Below, in pieces: positions 26,139 to 34,973 of a stretch of 64,000 nt of DNA. Every line of letters begins with the position of its first letter. Positions within the stretch are counted from its first letter, which is position 1. Location of the stretch: positions 1 to 64,000 of the forward strand of contig JAGFJL010000010.1 of assembly GCA_024102725.1 (NCBI GenBank), written 5' to 3'. The notes beneath the pieces are model-generated. The model worked only from the letters and a program-made list of their open reading frames with translations. It ran no database searches and was not told the origin of the DNA. The position numbers and the translations under genes are program-made. Source of the stretch: Nitrococcus mobilis (lineage in GTDB: Bacteria > Pseudomonadota > Gammaproteobacteria > Nitrococcales > Nitrococcaceae).

Positions 26139-26639
26139 ATGAGCACGAGTGTCTACTTCGCGCACGGCAAGGAGAGCGGGCCTTGGGGATACAAGGTCAC
26201 GGCACTGGCCGAGCGCGCCCGCCGCCGTGGGCTCGCCGTTGAAAGCCCGGACTTCCGCTTTACCTACAACGCCGACGAGCGGGTGCGTTATCTATTATCC
26301 CTCAACCCACCGATGGGTAACACATTGGTGCTCGTCGGCTCGAGCATGGGTGGCTACGTGACCACCGTGGCGAGCCGCACCCTCAATCCGCTGGGGCTTT
26401 TCCTGATCGCGCCCGCTCTGCTCATGCCCGGTTATCAGGTGGATACACCGCCGCGCGCCAACCTCGTGGAGATCGTGCACGGCTGGGCCGACGATGTCAT
26501 TCCCATTGAGCATAGCTGGCGCTTTGCGCAGCAACATCGCGCCCGACTGCATGTGCTCGACGGTGACCATACACTCAATGCCCACCTGCCGCTGCTCGAG
26601 CGGCTGTTCGAGACCTTTCTCGACGAACTGCAATTGTAA
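26139..26639 (+). CDS. Small alpha/beta hydrolase (YqiA/RBBP9-like)
   Basis: A 166-residue single-domain hydrolase. The nucleophile elbow GSSMGG (about 68-73), an acid in GWADDVIP (about 115-122) and the His in GDHTLN form the catalytic triad. The opening FAHGKESGPWGYK is a typical oxyanion region of such short hydrolases. Substrate unknown. It overlaps in operon style with the DUF4389 gene and converges on the MotB-like gene. Confidence 0.85.
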   Translation: MSTSVYFAHGKESGPWGYKVTALAERARRRGLAVESPDFRFTYNADERVRYLLSLNPPMGNTLVLVGSSMGGYVTTVASRTLNPLGLFLIAPALLMPGYQVDTPPRANLVEIVHGWADDVIPIEHSWRFAQQHRARLHVLDGDHTLNAHLPLLERLFETFLDELQL

Positions 26640-26680
26640 ACTGCGATCATCTTTGCGGGTCGGCTGTCCGAACCACTCGA

Positions 26681-28000
26681 TCAGCGGCTCGTCAGCCGCA
26701 GCTCGATCCGGCGATTGCGCGCAAAGGCTTGTGGTGAATCGCGTGAATCGAGCGGATCGTATTGGCCGTATCCCGCCGCCGCCAACCGGTTTGGCGGCAC
26801 GCCCCGGGTGACGAGGTAATGCACGATGGATAAGGCGCGGGCCGTCGAGAGCTCCCAGTTGGAAGGAAATCGAGTCGTGTGGATGGGGCGCCGGTCGGTA
26901 TGACCATCGACCTGCAACACCCAGTCGACATCGTCAGGAATGCGCCGAGAAACCTCCTCGAGCACGGTGGCGAGACGGTCGAGCTTATCCTTGCCCGGCG
27001 CTGCGATTTGCGCCGAGCCGCTGGGAAAGAAGAGCTCGGACTGGAACATGAAGCGATCGCCGACGACCCGGATCTCCGGCACATCGCCGAGCACCTGACG
27101 CAATCGGCCGAAGAATTCCGAGCGGTAATACGACAGCTCCTTGACTTTCTTCACCAGTGCCACGTTGAGCTGCTCGCCGAGGCGGCGGATCTGCACCTTC
27201 TGCGAGGCCACCGTTTGCTTGGAGCTCTGTAGCGCGGCGGCCAGCGCGCCGATCTGCTCTTGCAAGGCTTGTATCTGCCGGCGCAATGCACTGAGCTTGT
27301 CATCGGCAGCGGCGCTTAGCCGATGCTGGCGCGCAAGTGCCTTTTGCCGCTCCTCGACTTGGGCCACCAGATCCTGAATACGGACCTCCCGCCGTCGCAA
27401 CGTTTGCTGGGCCAGCTGAGTGCGCTGTTGCGCCTCGGCAAGCTGCGCCTTAAGCGCCTTAGTACGATCCCGAGCCGCGGCGAGCTGCCCCCGGGAGTGT
27501 GCAAGATGCGAAGCCAACTCGCCGACTTTCGCCTCGAGCGTCTCACGCACCTTCCGCAGCGTGTCGATGTCCGCCTGCAACGAGGCAATCTCGCTGAGCC
27601 GCAGCTTGAGCTGGCGCTGCGAGACACTGACTCGCTCATTGGCTTGGGCTATATCAGCCTGAAGTTGGTGGACTTTGGCCTGGCTCAGCTGCAAATCGCT
27701 ACGCAGCTGAGCCCGCTCCGCGAGCGTGGCATGCAGCTGCTGGTAGACGCGGGATAGCCTCGCCTCGACCTGGGCCTTGCGCTCCCGTTCGAGCGAAAGC
27801 GTCTGGGCAAGCTGGTCCACCTGCGCGTGCAGCCGCTCCAATGCCTGACTCTGCCCTGTCAACACATAACTGAGATAGGATTGGCCGACCACGAACAGCA
27901 GCAAGACAAAGACGAACACCAGCAAAACAGTGGCCAAGGAGTCGACGAAGCCCGGCCAAATATTGAGACTGTAACGACCGCGGCGCTGCGCTTCGAACAT
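26681..28000 (-). CDS. MotB-like stator protein with long coiled coil and OmpA domain
   Basis: 439 residues in three parts. One transmembrane helix (about 17-38) begins with FVDSLATVLLVFVFVLLLF, in which Asp19-20 sits where MotB has its proton-carrying Asp. A periplasmic coiled coil of about 240 residues (50-290) follows, rich in Gln, Leu, Arg and Ala heptads. The OmpA/Pal peptidoglycan domain closes it (FPSGSAQI, VDGHTDRRPI, NWELSTARA, RNRRIELRL). Such proteins couple an ion channel to the cell wall. The gene lies 9 bases after its MotA-like partner. The coil is far longer than in flagellar MotB. Confidence 0.85.
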   Translation of the reverse strand: MFEAQRRGRYSLNIWPGFVDSLATVLLVFVFVLLLFVVGQSYLSYVLTGQSQALERLHAQVDQLAQTLSLERERKAQVEARLSRVYQQLHATLAERAQLRSDLQLSQAKVHQLQADIAQANERVSVSQRQLKLRLSEIASLQADIDTLRKVRETLEAKVGELASHLAHSRGQLAAARDRTKALKAQLAEAQQRTQLAQQTLRRREVRIQDLVAQVEERQKALARQHRLSAAADDKLSALRRQIQALQEQIGALAAALQSSKQTVASQKVQIRRLGEQLNVALVKKVKELSYYRSEFFGRLRQVLGDVPEIRVVGDRFMFQSELFFPSGSAQIAAPGKDKLDRLATVLEEVSRRIPDDVDWVLQVDGHTDRRPIHTTRFPSNWELSTARALSIVHYLVTRGVPPNRLAAAGYGQYDPLDSRDSPQAFARNRRIELRLTSR

Positions 28001-28009
28001 GCCTTTGCG

Positions 28010-29158
28010 TTACTGATTCGAGGGCCGATCCACACTGCCCAAATGGGCCACCGTGCGTGTCAGTAGGCGTACTTCTTCGCGCAGCTCGTTGTTCAGACGT
28101 TCTCGATCCACGGTAAGCTCCTGGCGCAAGTTCGTGATGCCGTGCGCGATATGACGCAGGGACTCACTTGCCTCTTGGGCGTGCTCCTCGTTACCCGCGA
28201 GCCCATCAGCAAGCCGAGTCAATAGGCCTTGCAGCTCGGCCTGCATCCGAGTCAAACCGAGCAGGCCCTTCTGCTCGCTGCGTGCCTGCTCGGAGAGGTT
28301 CGCGATTTGCTCGGTGAGGCTCAGTAGCTTTTGATCAGCAGCGCGCCGCTCATGCTCACTGCGCGTCATCACACGCTGCAACTTATCCAAACTGTCCGCG
28401 GTCTGCTCCAGCAAGGCATGGATATAGGCGGGTAGCGTGCCCTCACCTTCTCCAGTGAAAGCCCCCGAGGATAATCGGGTCTGACCGGAGAGCCATTCTT
28501 CGAGGTCGTTGTAAAACCGGTTTTGGGCGTGGCCCGCCTGCAGATCGATAAAACCCAACACCAACGCACCCGCCAAACCGAACAGCGAGGAGCTAAACGC
28601 GGTGCCCATACCGGAGAGCGGCCGCTGCAATCCCAGTTTGAGCTCGCTGAACATGGCCTTCGTGCCCTGAGCTTGCACATCCAACTCGCCGATCACGCCC
28701 GCCACAGCGCGCAGGGTCTCGAGCAGACCCCAGAACGTGCCGAGCAATCCCAGAAAAACCAGCAGCCCGACAATATAACGAGACAAGTCGCGGGCCTCAT
28801 CCAACCGGGAGCGGATTCCATCCAGCAACGCGCGCAAGGACAGCGCCGAGAGGCTGAAGCGCTCCCCATAGCGACCCGTCAGCATGCGGGCCATCGAACC
28901 AAGCAACCGACTGCTCGGCAACGGCATCTCGCCTTCGGCGCGGCGAAAGGCTTCGATCCAGCGCACTTCAGGGGCCAGCACCAGCACTTGTCGATAATTG
29001 ATGACAAGCCCGATGACCAGCACGGTTAGGATCATGCCATTGAATACCGGATTCGCCATGAAGGCACTGCGCAGCGGGGCCGCCAGCATAGCGCCGGCGA
29101 GGGCCACGGCGAGTAGGAACAGGCTCATCCAGATCAGAACACGATACGGATTACGCAC
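28010..29158 (-). CDS. MotA/TolQ/ExbB-like proton-channel protein with coiled cytoplasmic tail
   Basis: A 382-residue protein. Hydrophobic helices lie at about 8-30 and 37-57, then a MotA-like pair near 123-146 (IVGLLVFLGLLGTFWGLLETL) and 182-208 (GTAFSSSLFGLAGALVLGF). The remaining C-terminal 150 residues form a polar, Glu/Gln/Arg-rich helical tail. The pairing with a MotB-like protein makes a stator-like channel, but no flagellar or gliding genes are nearby. ZorA proteins of Zorya defence have a similar plan; the other Zorya genes are absent. Confidence 0.82.
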   Translation of the reverse strand: MRNPYRVLIWMSLFLLAVALAGAMLAAPLRSAFMANPVFNGMILTVLVIGLVINYRQVLVLAPEVRWIEAFRRAEGEMPLPSSRLLGSMARMLTGRYGERFSLSALSLRALLDGIRSRLDEARDLSRYIVGLLVFLGLLGTFWGLLETLRAVAGVIGELDVQAQGTKAMFSELKLGLQRPLSGMGTAFSSSLFGLAGALVLGFIDLQAGHAQNRFYNDLEEWLSGQTRLSSGAFTGEGEGTLPAYIHALLEQTADSLDKLQRVMTRSEHERRAADQKLLSLTEQIANLSEQARSEQKGLLGLTRMQAELQGLLTRLADGLAGNEEHAQEASESLRHIAHGITNLRQELTVDRERLNNELREEVRLLTRTVAHLGSVDRPSNQ

Positions 29159-29496
29159 TGTGGGCCTCCTGATAAGGCTGTGCGCTCGGCGCGCCGCCTA
29201 CACAACCCCCTGGTAGCAGTGGGTTTCAAACCCGCCCTCTCCTACAGAAACCTTTGGATGCGGTCATGCCGGCACCCATCTGTTATAGTCCTATTCCCCC
29301 ATGGCAGACTAACAAAAAATACGGCTCCTCAAGCTCCTCTACCACAAATTAGCCGCTTAAAAGATCTGGGGGAGAGCTGCGGCATCATGTGGATACGGCC
29401 CATGATTACACACTGCGCTAGGGACAACCCTCGTTGTTCGACCAGCCTCACTCGAGGCAAGGCCGGGTTTGTTCATTGCCGGCGTAAAACCTGGCC
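29159..29496. other. Divergent intergenic region of the motor-like pair and the perM gene
   Basis: 338 bases without a recognised gene. It should contain both divergent promoters. GTTATAGTCC at about 29281-29290 is a plausible -10 element reading rightward, but no matching -35 was clear. No larger repeat was noticed. Confidence 0.4.
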
Positions 29497-30645
29497 ATGA
29501 CAACTCCCTTTGACCCCCCCGATCTGAGACCGGAAACGGATCTAAAGACGCGCCTCCCCGATCGCCGGGCTTGGCCGCTCCTGCTGGCTCTGGCTCTGGG
29601 CGGTGTGCTGGTCTATTTGTTGCGGCCCATTCTGATGCCCTTTCTCACCGGTGCGCTGCTCGCCTACCTTGCCGACCCCTTGGCCGACCGTCTGGAGCGA
29701 TTGCGGTTGCAGCGCACGGCCGCGGTCATCGTCGTATTCACCGGACTGAGCCTGGTCGGCGTCGGCGCGCTATTGCTGCTTCTACCTATCCTTGGTAGTC
29801 AAATCGACTCCCTACGCTCGCTACTGCCACAAATGGTGGATTGGGTGTATCAGATCGGGCTGCCCTGGTTGCGCACCCACGCTGGGGTCGACATCGAATC
29901 GCTGGATTTTGCAACCCTGCGTGGGGCGATCGCCGAGCACTGGCAGTCCACTGGCAGCCTTGCGGCCCAAGTGATCGCTCAAGCAACAAGCTCCGGTCTG
30001 GCACTGGCCGGCTTGCTGGCCAACCTGGCCCTCATCCCCGTAGTGGCCTTTTATTTGCTACGGGACTGGGATGTGCTGATCGCGCGCATTCGTGACCTCT
30101 TGCCGCGTCGGATGGAGCCGAGCGTCAGCGCACTGGCGAGCGAGTGCAATGAGGTTGTGGCGGCGTTTCTGCGCGGCCAGCTCCTGGTCATGCTCGCGCT
30201 GGGTGTGATTTATGCGTTCGGTTTATGGCTGATCGGACTCGATCTGGCATTGCTCGTGGGGCTGCTGGCGGGTATCGCCAGCATCGTGCCCTATCTTGGC
30301 TTTATCGTCGGGATCGGCTCGGCGGCATTGGCTACGGTGTTTCAGTTCAGCGACTGGCTGATGCCGCTCGGCTTGGTCTGTGGCGTGTTCTTGGTCGGTC
30401 AATTGCTCGAGAGCCTGCTGCTGACACCGTTACTAGTCGGTGATCGCATCGGTCTGCACCCCGTGGCGGTTATCTTCGCTGTACTCGCCGGCGGGCAGCT
30501 GTTCGGCTTTACTGGGGTTTTGCTGGCACTGCCAATCGCCGCGATCGTCATGGTGCTACTGCGGCATGCCCATGATCGTTACCTGCGCAGCAGCCTCTAC
30601 GACGAGCCGCGAGTAGGCGACGAGCAGGAGGGCTCGGAACGCTGA
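29497..30645 (+). CDS. AI-2E/PerM family transporter
   Basis: A 382-residue membrane protein with 7-8 hydrophobic segments. The start region RPILMPFLTGALLAYLADPLADRLE (about 45-69) and the later IASIVPYLGFIVGI and LLTPLLVGDRIGLHPVAVIFAVLAGG (about 310-335) are standard for this family. Some members export autoinducer-2, others sodium or unknown solutes; the substrate here cannot be told. Confidence 0.9.
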   Translation: MTTPFDPPDLRPETDLKTRLPDRRAWPLLLALALGGVLVYLLRPILMPFLTGALLAYLADPLADRLERLRLQRTAAVIVVFTGLSLVGVGALLLLLPILGSQIDSLRSLLPQMVDWVYQIGLPWLRTHAGVDIESLDFATLRGAIAEHWQSTGSLAAQVIAQATSSGLALAGLLANLALIPVVAFYLLRDWDVLIARIRDLLPRRMEPSVSALASECNEVVAAFLRGQLLVMLALGVIYAFGLWLIGLDLALLVGLLAGIASIVPYLGFIVGIGSAALATVFQFSDWLMPLGLVCGVFLVGQLLESLLLTPLLVGDRIGLHPVAVIFAVLAGGQLFGFTGVLLALPIAAIVMVLLRHAHDRYLRSSLYDEPRVGDEQEGSER

Positions 30646-30776
30646 GCCCCGCCCCACCCTTAACGCGTATCGGCTTTTGCCGCCGCCCATACGCATAAAT
30701 AAAGCGTTACGCAGCTGAAAGCCGCTGTTATCGTACTGGCGAGCAGTATCCGCTACTGATTCGGACGGACCAATTC

Positions 30777-32954
30777 ATGGCGCAAAATATCGCGCAGTGT
30801 ATCGCTTTGGAACTGCAGGTAAGCTCCAAGCAAGTGGCGGCGGCGATTGAATTGCTCGACGAAGGTGCCACCGTGCCCTTCATCGCCCGTTATCGCAAGG
30901 AGGCGACAGGTGGGCTCGATGACAATCTGCTGCGGGTGCTGGAGAAGCGGTTAAGTTATCAGCGCAGCATGGAAGAGCGCCGTGAGGTAATTCGCAAGGC
31001 CATTGCAGAGCAGGGCCAGCTCACAGCGGAGCTCGCCCGCTCGATCCAGCAGGCAGACACCAAGACCCGCCTGGAAGATATCTACCTACCATTCAAAAAG
31101 AAGCGCCGTACCAAAGGTGAAATCGCGCGCGAGGCGGGCTTGGCGCCACTTGCACAGACTTTGTTGACTGACCCGTCGCAGGATCCGCAAATTCGGGCAG
31201 CGCATTACCTTAACCCGGCGCAAGGAATCAATGCTCCGGCCAGCGCTTTGGAAGGCGCACGATTTATTCTCGCCGAGCGCTTCGCCGAGGACGCGGGGCT
31301 GTTGGATCGTCTGCGCGAACACGCTTGGCAGCATGGCCTGCTGATCGCCGAAGGTACCGAGCAGGCGGCGCAAAACGATGCTAAATTCTCCGACTACGCT
31401 CATTATCGCGAGGCCATCTGCAAAATTCCCTCCCACCGAGCCCTGGCGCTGCTCCGGGGCCGGCGCACGCGCGTGCTGAGGGTACGTCTGGCCATGCCGG
31501 ATGAGCTCGAAGAATCCCGCCGTGCACCCAGCATCGGGGAACGCATGGTCAGCGCCTATCTTGGGCTGCGCGAGGGCACCCGGCCCGGCGATCACTGGCT
31601 CGCCGAAGTAGTTCGGTTTACCTGGCGAGTGAAGCTGCTCCCCCGGTTGGAGACCGACCTGTTCGGTCGTCTCAAGGCGGCGGCGGATTCAGAAGCCATC
31701 CAAGTGTTCGGCCGCAATCTGCGCGATCTGCTGCTCGCTGCGCCGGCCGGGGCGCACGTGGTGCTGGGTATCGACCCCGGTCTGCGCACGGGCTGCAAAG
31801 CTGCTGTTGTGGATCCAACCGGCAAGCTATTGAGCACGACCACAGTCTATCCGCATGCACCAAGGCACCACCGGGCTGAAACGCTTACCACTCTGGCCGC
31901 GCTCGTACAAGCGCATCGGGTCACGCTGATCGCCATCGGCAATGGAACCGCCTCGCGCGAGACCCAGAGGTTGATCGACGACTTGCGTCGTGCGCACCCG
32001 GAGCTCGGCTTGACGGACATCATGGTCTCCGAGGCGGGGGCTTCAGTGTACTCCGCCTCGCAACGAGCCGCCGACGAGCTGCCGAACCTGGACGTTTCCC
32101 TACGCGGTGCGGTCTCCATCGCCCGCCGAGTGCAGGATCCGCTCGCCGAGCTGGTCAAGATCGAACCCCGCTCGATCGGCGTCGGCCAATACCAACACGA
32201 CGTTGATCAAACGGAGCTCACGAGCGCCCTACGAGACGTGGTCGAAGACTGCGTCAACGCCGTGGGCGTCGATCTGAACACGGCTTCGGCCGCGCTTCTG
32301 GCACACGTCGCCGGACTCTCGCCGGCGCTGGCCAAGCGGGTGGTCGCCTATCGCGACAACCAAAAGGGCTTTCGCTGCCGAGAAGAGCTCAAGGCCGTAC
32401 CGCGCTTCGGTGCCAAAGCCTTCGAACAGGCCGCCGGCTTCTTGCGGATTCGCAATGGCAAGCAGCCTCTGGATGCCTCTGCCGTGCATCCCGAGGCCTA
32501 TTCACTGGTCGAGCGCATCGCTACGACCATGGGCTACCCCATTCGATCATTGATTGGCAATGCCGAACTGCTGCGCACCGTCAAACCCGCCAATTTCACC
32601 GATGCACGCTTTGGCATTCCCACCGTAACCGATATCCTGCGGGAGCTGGAGAAGCCGGGACGCGATCCGCGCCCGGAATTTCGCACCGCCCACTTTCGGG
32701 ATGGAGTGGAGCATCCGGGAGACCTCACCTCCGGTATGATTCTCGAGGGCGCCGTGACCAATGTCACCAACTTCGGTGCCTTCGTGGATATCGGAGTTCA
32801 TCAAGATGGCCTGGTCCACATCTCGGCCATGGCCGAGCATTTCGTACGCGATCCGCGCGAGGTGGCCAAACCAGGCGATGTCGTAACGGTCCGGGTGGTG
32901 AGCGTCGATCTCAAGCGCAACCGCATCGAGCTTTCCATGCGCCTTATCAGGTGA
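30777..32954 (+). CDS. tex: Tex-family transcription accessory protein
   Basis: A 725-residue RNA-binding protein. The helical N-domain opens with VATVPFIARYRKEATGGLDD-like text (about 30-49); the YqgF/RNase H-like domain has VLGIDPGLRTGCKAAVVD (about 328-345); helix-hairpin-helix motifs appear near LNTASAALLAHVAGLSPALA (about 500-520); and an S1 domain at the end has MILEGAVTNVTNFGAFVDIGV. Slightly shorter than E. coli YhgF (773), lacking part of the basic tail. Tex supports transcription and RNA processing in other bacteria. Confidence 0.93.
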   Translation: MAQNIAQCIALELQVSSKQVAAAIELLDEGATVPFIARYRKEATGGLDDNLLRVLEKRLSYQRSMEERREVIRKAIAEQGQLTAELARSIQQADTKTRLEDIYLPFKKKRRTKGEIAREAGLAPLAQTLLTDPSQDPQIRAAHYLNPAQGINAPASALEGARFILAERFAEDAGLLDRLREHAWQHGLLIAEGTEQAAQNDAKFSDYAHYREAICKIPSHRALALLRGRRTRVLRVRLAMPDELEESRRAPSIGERMVSAYLGLREGTRPGDHWLAEVVRFTWRVKLLPRLETDLFGRLKAAADSEAIQVFGRNLRDLLLAAPAGAHVVLGIDPGLRTGCKAAVVDPTGKLLSTTTVYPHAPRHHRAETLTTLAALVQAHRVTLIAIGNGTASRETQRLIDDLRRAHPELGLTDIMVSEAGASVYSASQRAADELPNLDVSLRGAVSIARRVQDPLAELVKIEPRSIGVGQYQHDVDQTELTSALRDVVEDCVNAVGVDLNTASAALLAHVAGLSPALAKRVVAYRDNQKGFRCREELKAVPRFGAKAFEQAAGFLRIRNGKQPLDASAVHPEAYSLVERIATTMGYPIRSLIGNAELLRTVKPANFTDARFGIPTVTDILRELEKPGRDPRPEFRTAHFRDGVEHPGDLTSGMILEGAVTNVTNFGAFVDIGVHQDGLVHISAMAEHFVRDPREVAKPGDVVTVRVVSVDLKRNRIELSMRLIR

Positions 32955-33146
32955 TGGGCAAGGGCTGCCGTGCAACCAATGCAAAGGCAGTGCTAACAAG
33001 GAGTGTCGTCCAACGACGGCGCTAGCCACCGCTTTTCAAAAACATTAACGGTAGTAAATAACAGACGATCGGGGAGGCGTCGCGACGAGTTGCTGCCATA
33101 CTGGCGGTATGAGTCGCCGCTAGGGCAGGATACGAAGAGAATACGA

Positions 33147-33659
33147 ATGCAAAACGTAGTGTACATCACACGCGAAGATGCCCTAACGGTGCTGGAAACT
33201 CAGTACGGTATTCAAGGCCATGAGATCTACCTTCTTGAGCTGATTCCGCTCATCGAGATGGTATGGGCCGACGGCCGGAGCAAACCCGCGGAGGCTGCCC
33301 TCGTCTACGAATTCGCCTTACGGCGGCTCGCTGAGCTGGACCAAGAAGCACAGGGCTTGAGTGTGCTTACCGCCGAGCAGGTCAATGCCTTCGTCGAGCG
33401 CTTCCTCAGCAAACAGCCGAACCCCGCGTTGCTGCGTGAGCTTCGGCAATTGGCCATGCCCGTGATTTTCGATCACTCGGATCCTCGGGTAAATGACAAA
33501 CGGCGCCGAATGATCCTTGAGTACTGCCTCGATATCGGGTCCGCCACGGTATCCCGCTATCCCTATGATGCACACGAGCGCTTCTCGCCACCCGAGAAAG
33601 CGCTGCTACTGGATCTGGTCGAAGCGCTGCAGCCAGCGACTCTGGCAACCGCCGCCTGA
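33147..33659 (+). CDS. TerB-like protein of unknown function
   Basis: A 170-residue protein. The block ELIPLIEMVWADGRSKPAEAALVYEFA (about 26-52) resembles the acidic helices of the tellurite resistance TerB fold, and a second helix bundle follows (RRRMILEYCLDIGSATV). No resistance genes are adjacent. The ATG at 33147 is preferred; the frame is open to 33003 but the added part is Arg-rich and unlike the domain. Confidence 0.7.
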   Translation: MQNVVYITREDALTVLETQYGIQGHEIYLLELIPLIEMVWADGRSKPAEAALVYEFALRRLAELDQEAQGLSVLTAEQVNAFVERFLSKQPNPALLRELRQLAMPVIFDHSDPRVNDKRRRMILEYCLDIGSATVSRYPYDAHERFSPPEKALLLDLVEALQPATLATAA

Positions 33660-33832
33660 GCCGCTTAAGGCATCGATGCACCCGGCTGCTTGCCCGGCTC
33701 GGTAATGCCCCCGCCTCTACCGGTTTATCACGCCTGCCTTGAAAGAGAGTTCACATCCAAGCAGGCGATAACGACTGCGGTCTCGTCAATGACGGCCAAA
33801 CCTTCGCCTCGATAACCAGAATTATTTGCGTC

Positions 33833-34969
33833 TCACACATAAATACGCCCTTTCCAGTGCGAGCGTATCCCGCGCCAGTAACGCATGGCCGACGTCCAGG
33901 TCATGGCCAGATACAGCGTAGCGATGATCGGCAACAACAACGCCCACAGCGGGCTCAATCGATAATACAGCAACGTCGGTAAATAGCTTACACATAAGGC
34001 AAACCAACCGGCCAAACCGACCCATCGAATCATCCCCTCCCCCAACGCTAGCCCGACAACGGGCCCCCAGAAACCAATCATCATTATGAGCGTGCATGCA
34101 AGCAGGAGGACGGTTGAATAGCGCAGCTGAGTAAACGCCGAACGCGCGACCATATTCCAGAGCTCGCTCAGGCGCCGGTAGCTGCGCAGGCTCCACGCGC
34201 TGCGCGTCAGACCGATCCAGGTCAGCCGCCCGGCCACCTTGAATCGCCGTGCCAGCGTACAGTCGTCAATGAGCGCACCACGCAAGGCGGCGAAGCCGCC
34301 GATGCGGTGCAGGGCTTCGGTACGCAGCAGGATGCAGCCGCCTGCGGCGGCGGCCAAACGCGCCGAGCCGGAATTGGCGAGCCGAAACGGGTACAGCAAC
34401 TTGAAAAAAAAGATAAACGCCGGGATGAGCAGCCGCTCCCAAAGCGTCTGCATGCGCAACCACGGCATGACCGAAATCAGATCCAAGCGCTGCTGCAAGA
34501 GGCGAGCACGCAATGTGGCCACCATACCGGGAGCCAACACAATATCGGCATCGAGCAACAAAATAAGCGGCGTGCGAACCCGTTGCAGCCCTTGCTCCAA
34601 GGCCCAGAGCTTGCCGGCCCAACCCTCCGGCAGCGGCCGCCCGGAGATAACCTCGAGGCGTAGCGCGGGAAGCGCGAGAATGGCCGCAGCGGTACCGTCC
34701 GTGGACTGATCGTCAACGATCACAACCCGCAAGTCCTTGCCCTGCGCACCCAGCGCAGACAAACAGCGAGCGATCACCTGCACTTCGTTGCGCGCTGGAA
34801 TCAAAACCGTGATATCACTTAGACCAACGCCTTGCCCGACGCCGCCTTGAGCCTCCAGCCGTTCCTGCGTGCTCCAGGGCCGCCACGGCGCCACAAGCAC
34901 GCCCAGCCATAAAACCGCCCCCAACAAAACCGGACAAGCCGTCCAGAGCACCTCAAACGCGACGCTCAC
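33833..34969 (-). CDS. hpnB: Hopanoid-associated glycosyltransferase HpnB
   Basis: A 378-residue family 2 glycosyltransferase. The N-terminal helix, then IPARNEVQVIARCLSAL (about 61-77), VVIVDDQSTDGTA (about 85-97) and the DxD LLLDADIVLAPGM (about 137-149) make up the catalytic part, with three or four membrane helices at the end. The family is linked to hopanoid biosynthesis clusters, but its exact sugar acceptor is unsettled. The GTG start at 34969, 4 bases after the hpnH stop, matches tight operon spacing; the frame runs on upstream inside hpnH. Confidence 0.85.
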   Translation of the reverse strand: MSVAFEVLWTACPVLLGAVLWLGVLVAPWRPWSTQERLEAQGGVGQGVGLSDITVLIPARNEVQVIARCLSALGAQGKDLRVVIVDDQSTDGTAAAILALPALRLEVISGRPLPEGWAGKLWALEQGLQRVRTPLILLLDADIVLAPGMVATLRARLLQQRLDLISVMPWLRMQTLWERLLIPAFIFFFKLLYPFRLANSGSARLAAAAGGCILLRTEALHRIGGFAALRGALIDDCTLARRFKVAGRLTWIGLTRSAWSLRSYRRLSELWNMVARSAFTQLRYSTVLLLACTLIMMIGFWGPVVGLALGEGMIRWVGLAGWFALCVSYLPTLLYYRLSPLWALLLPIIATLYLAMTWTSAMRYWRGIRSHWKGRIYV

Positions 34970-34973
34970 TGAG

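Noticed and set aside
26681-29158. Zorya-type defence system
   Set aside because: The two proteins have the plan of ZorA and ZorB, but no ZorC, ZorD or ZorE gene is nearby and the neighbours are ordinary housekeeping genes.
29215-29235. tRNA T-arm-like GGGTTTCAAACCC
   Set aside because: No acceptor stem, D-arm or anticodon arm can be built around it.
33147-33659. Tellurite resistance gene
   Set aside because: Only the TerB-like fold is hinted at; no other ter genes are present, so a resistance claim is not supported.
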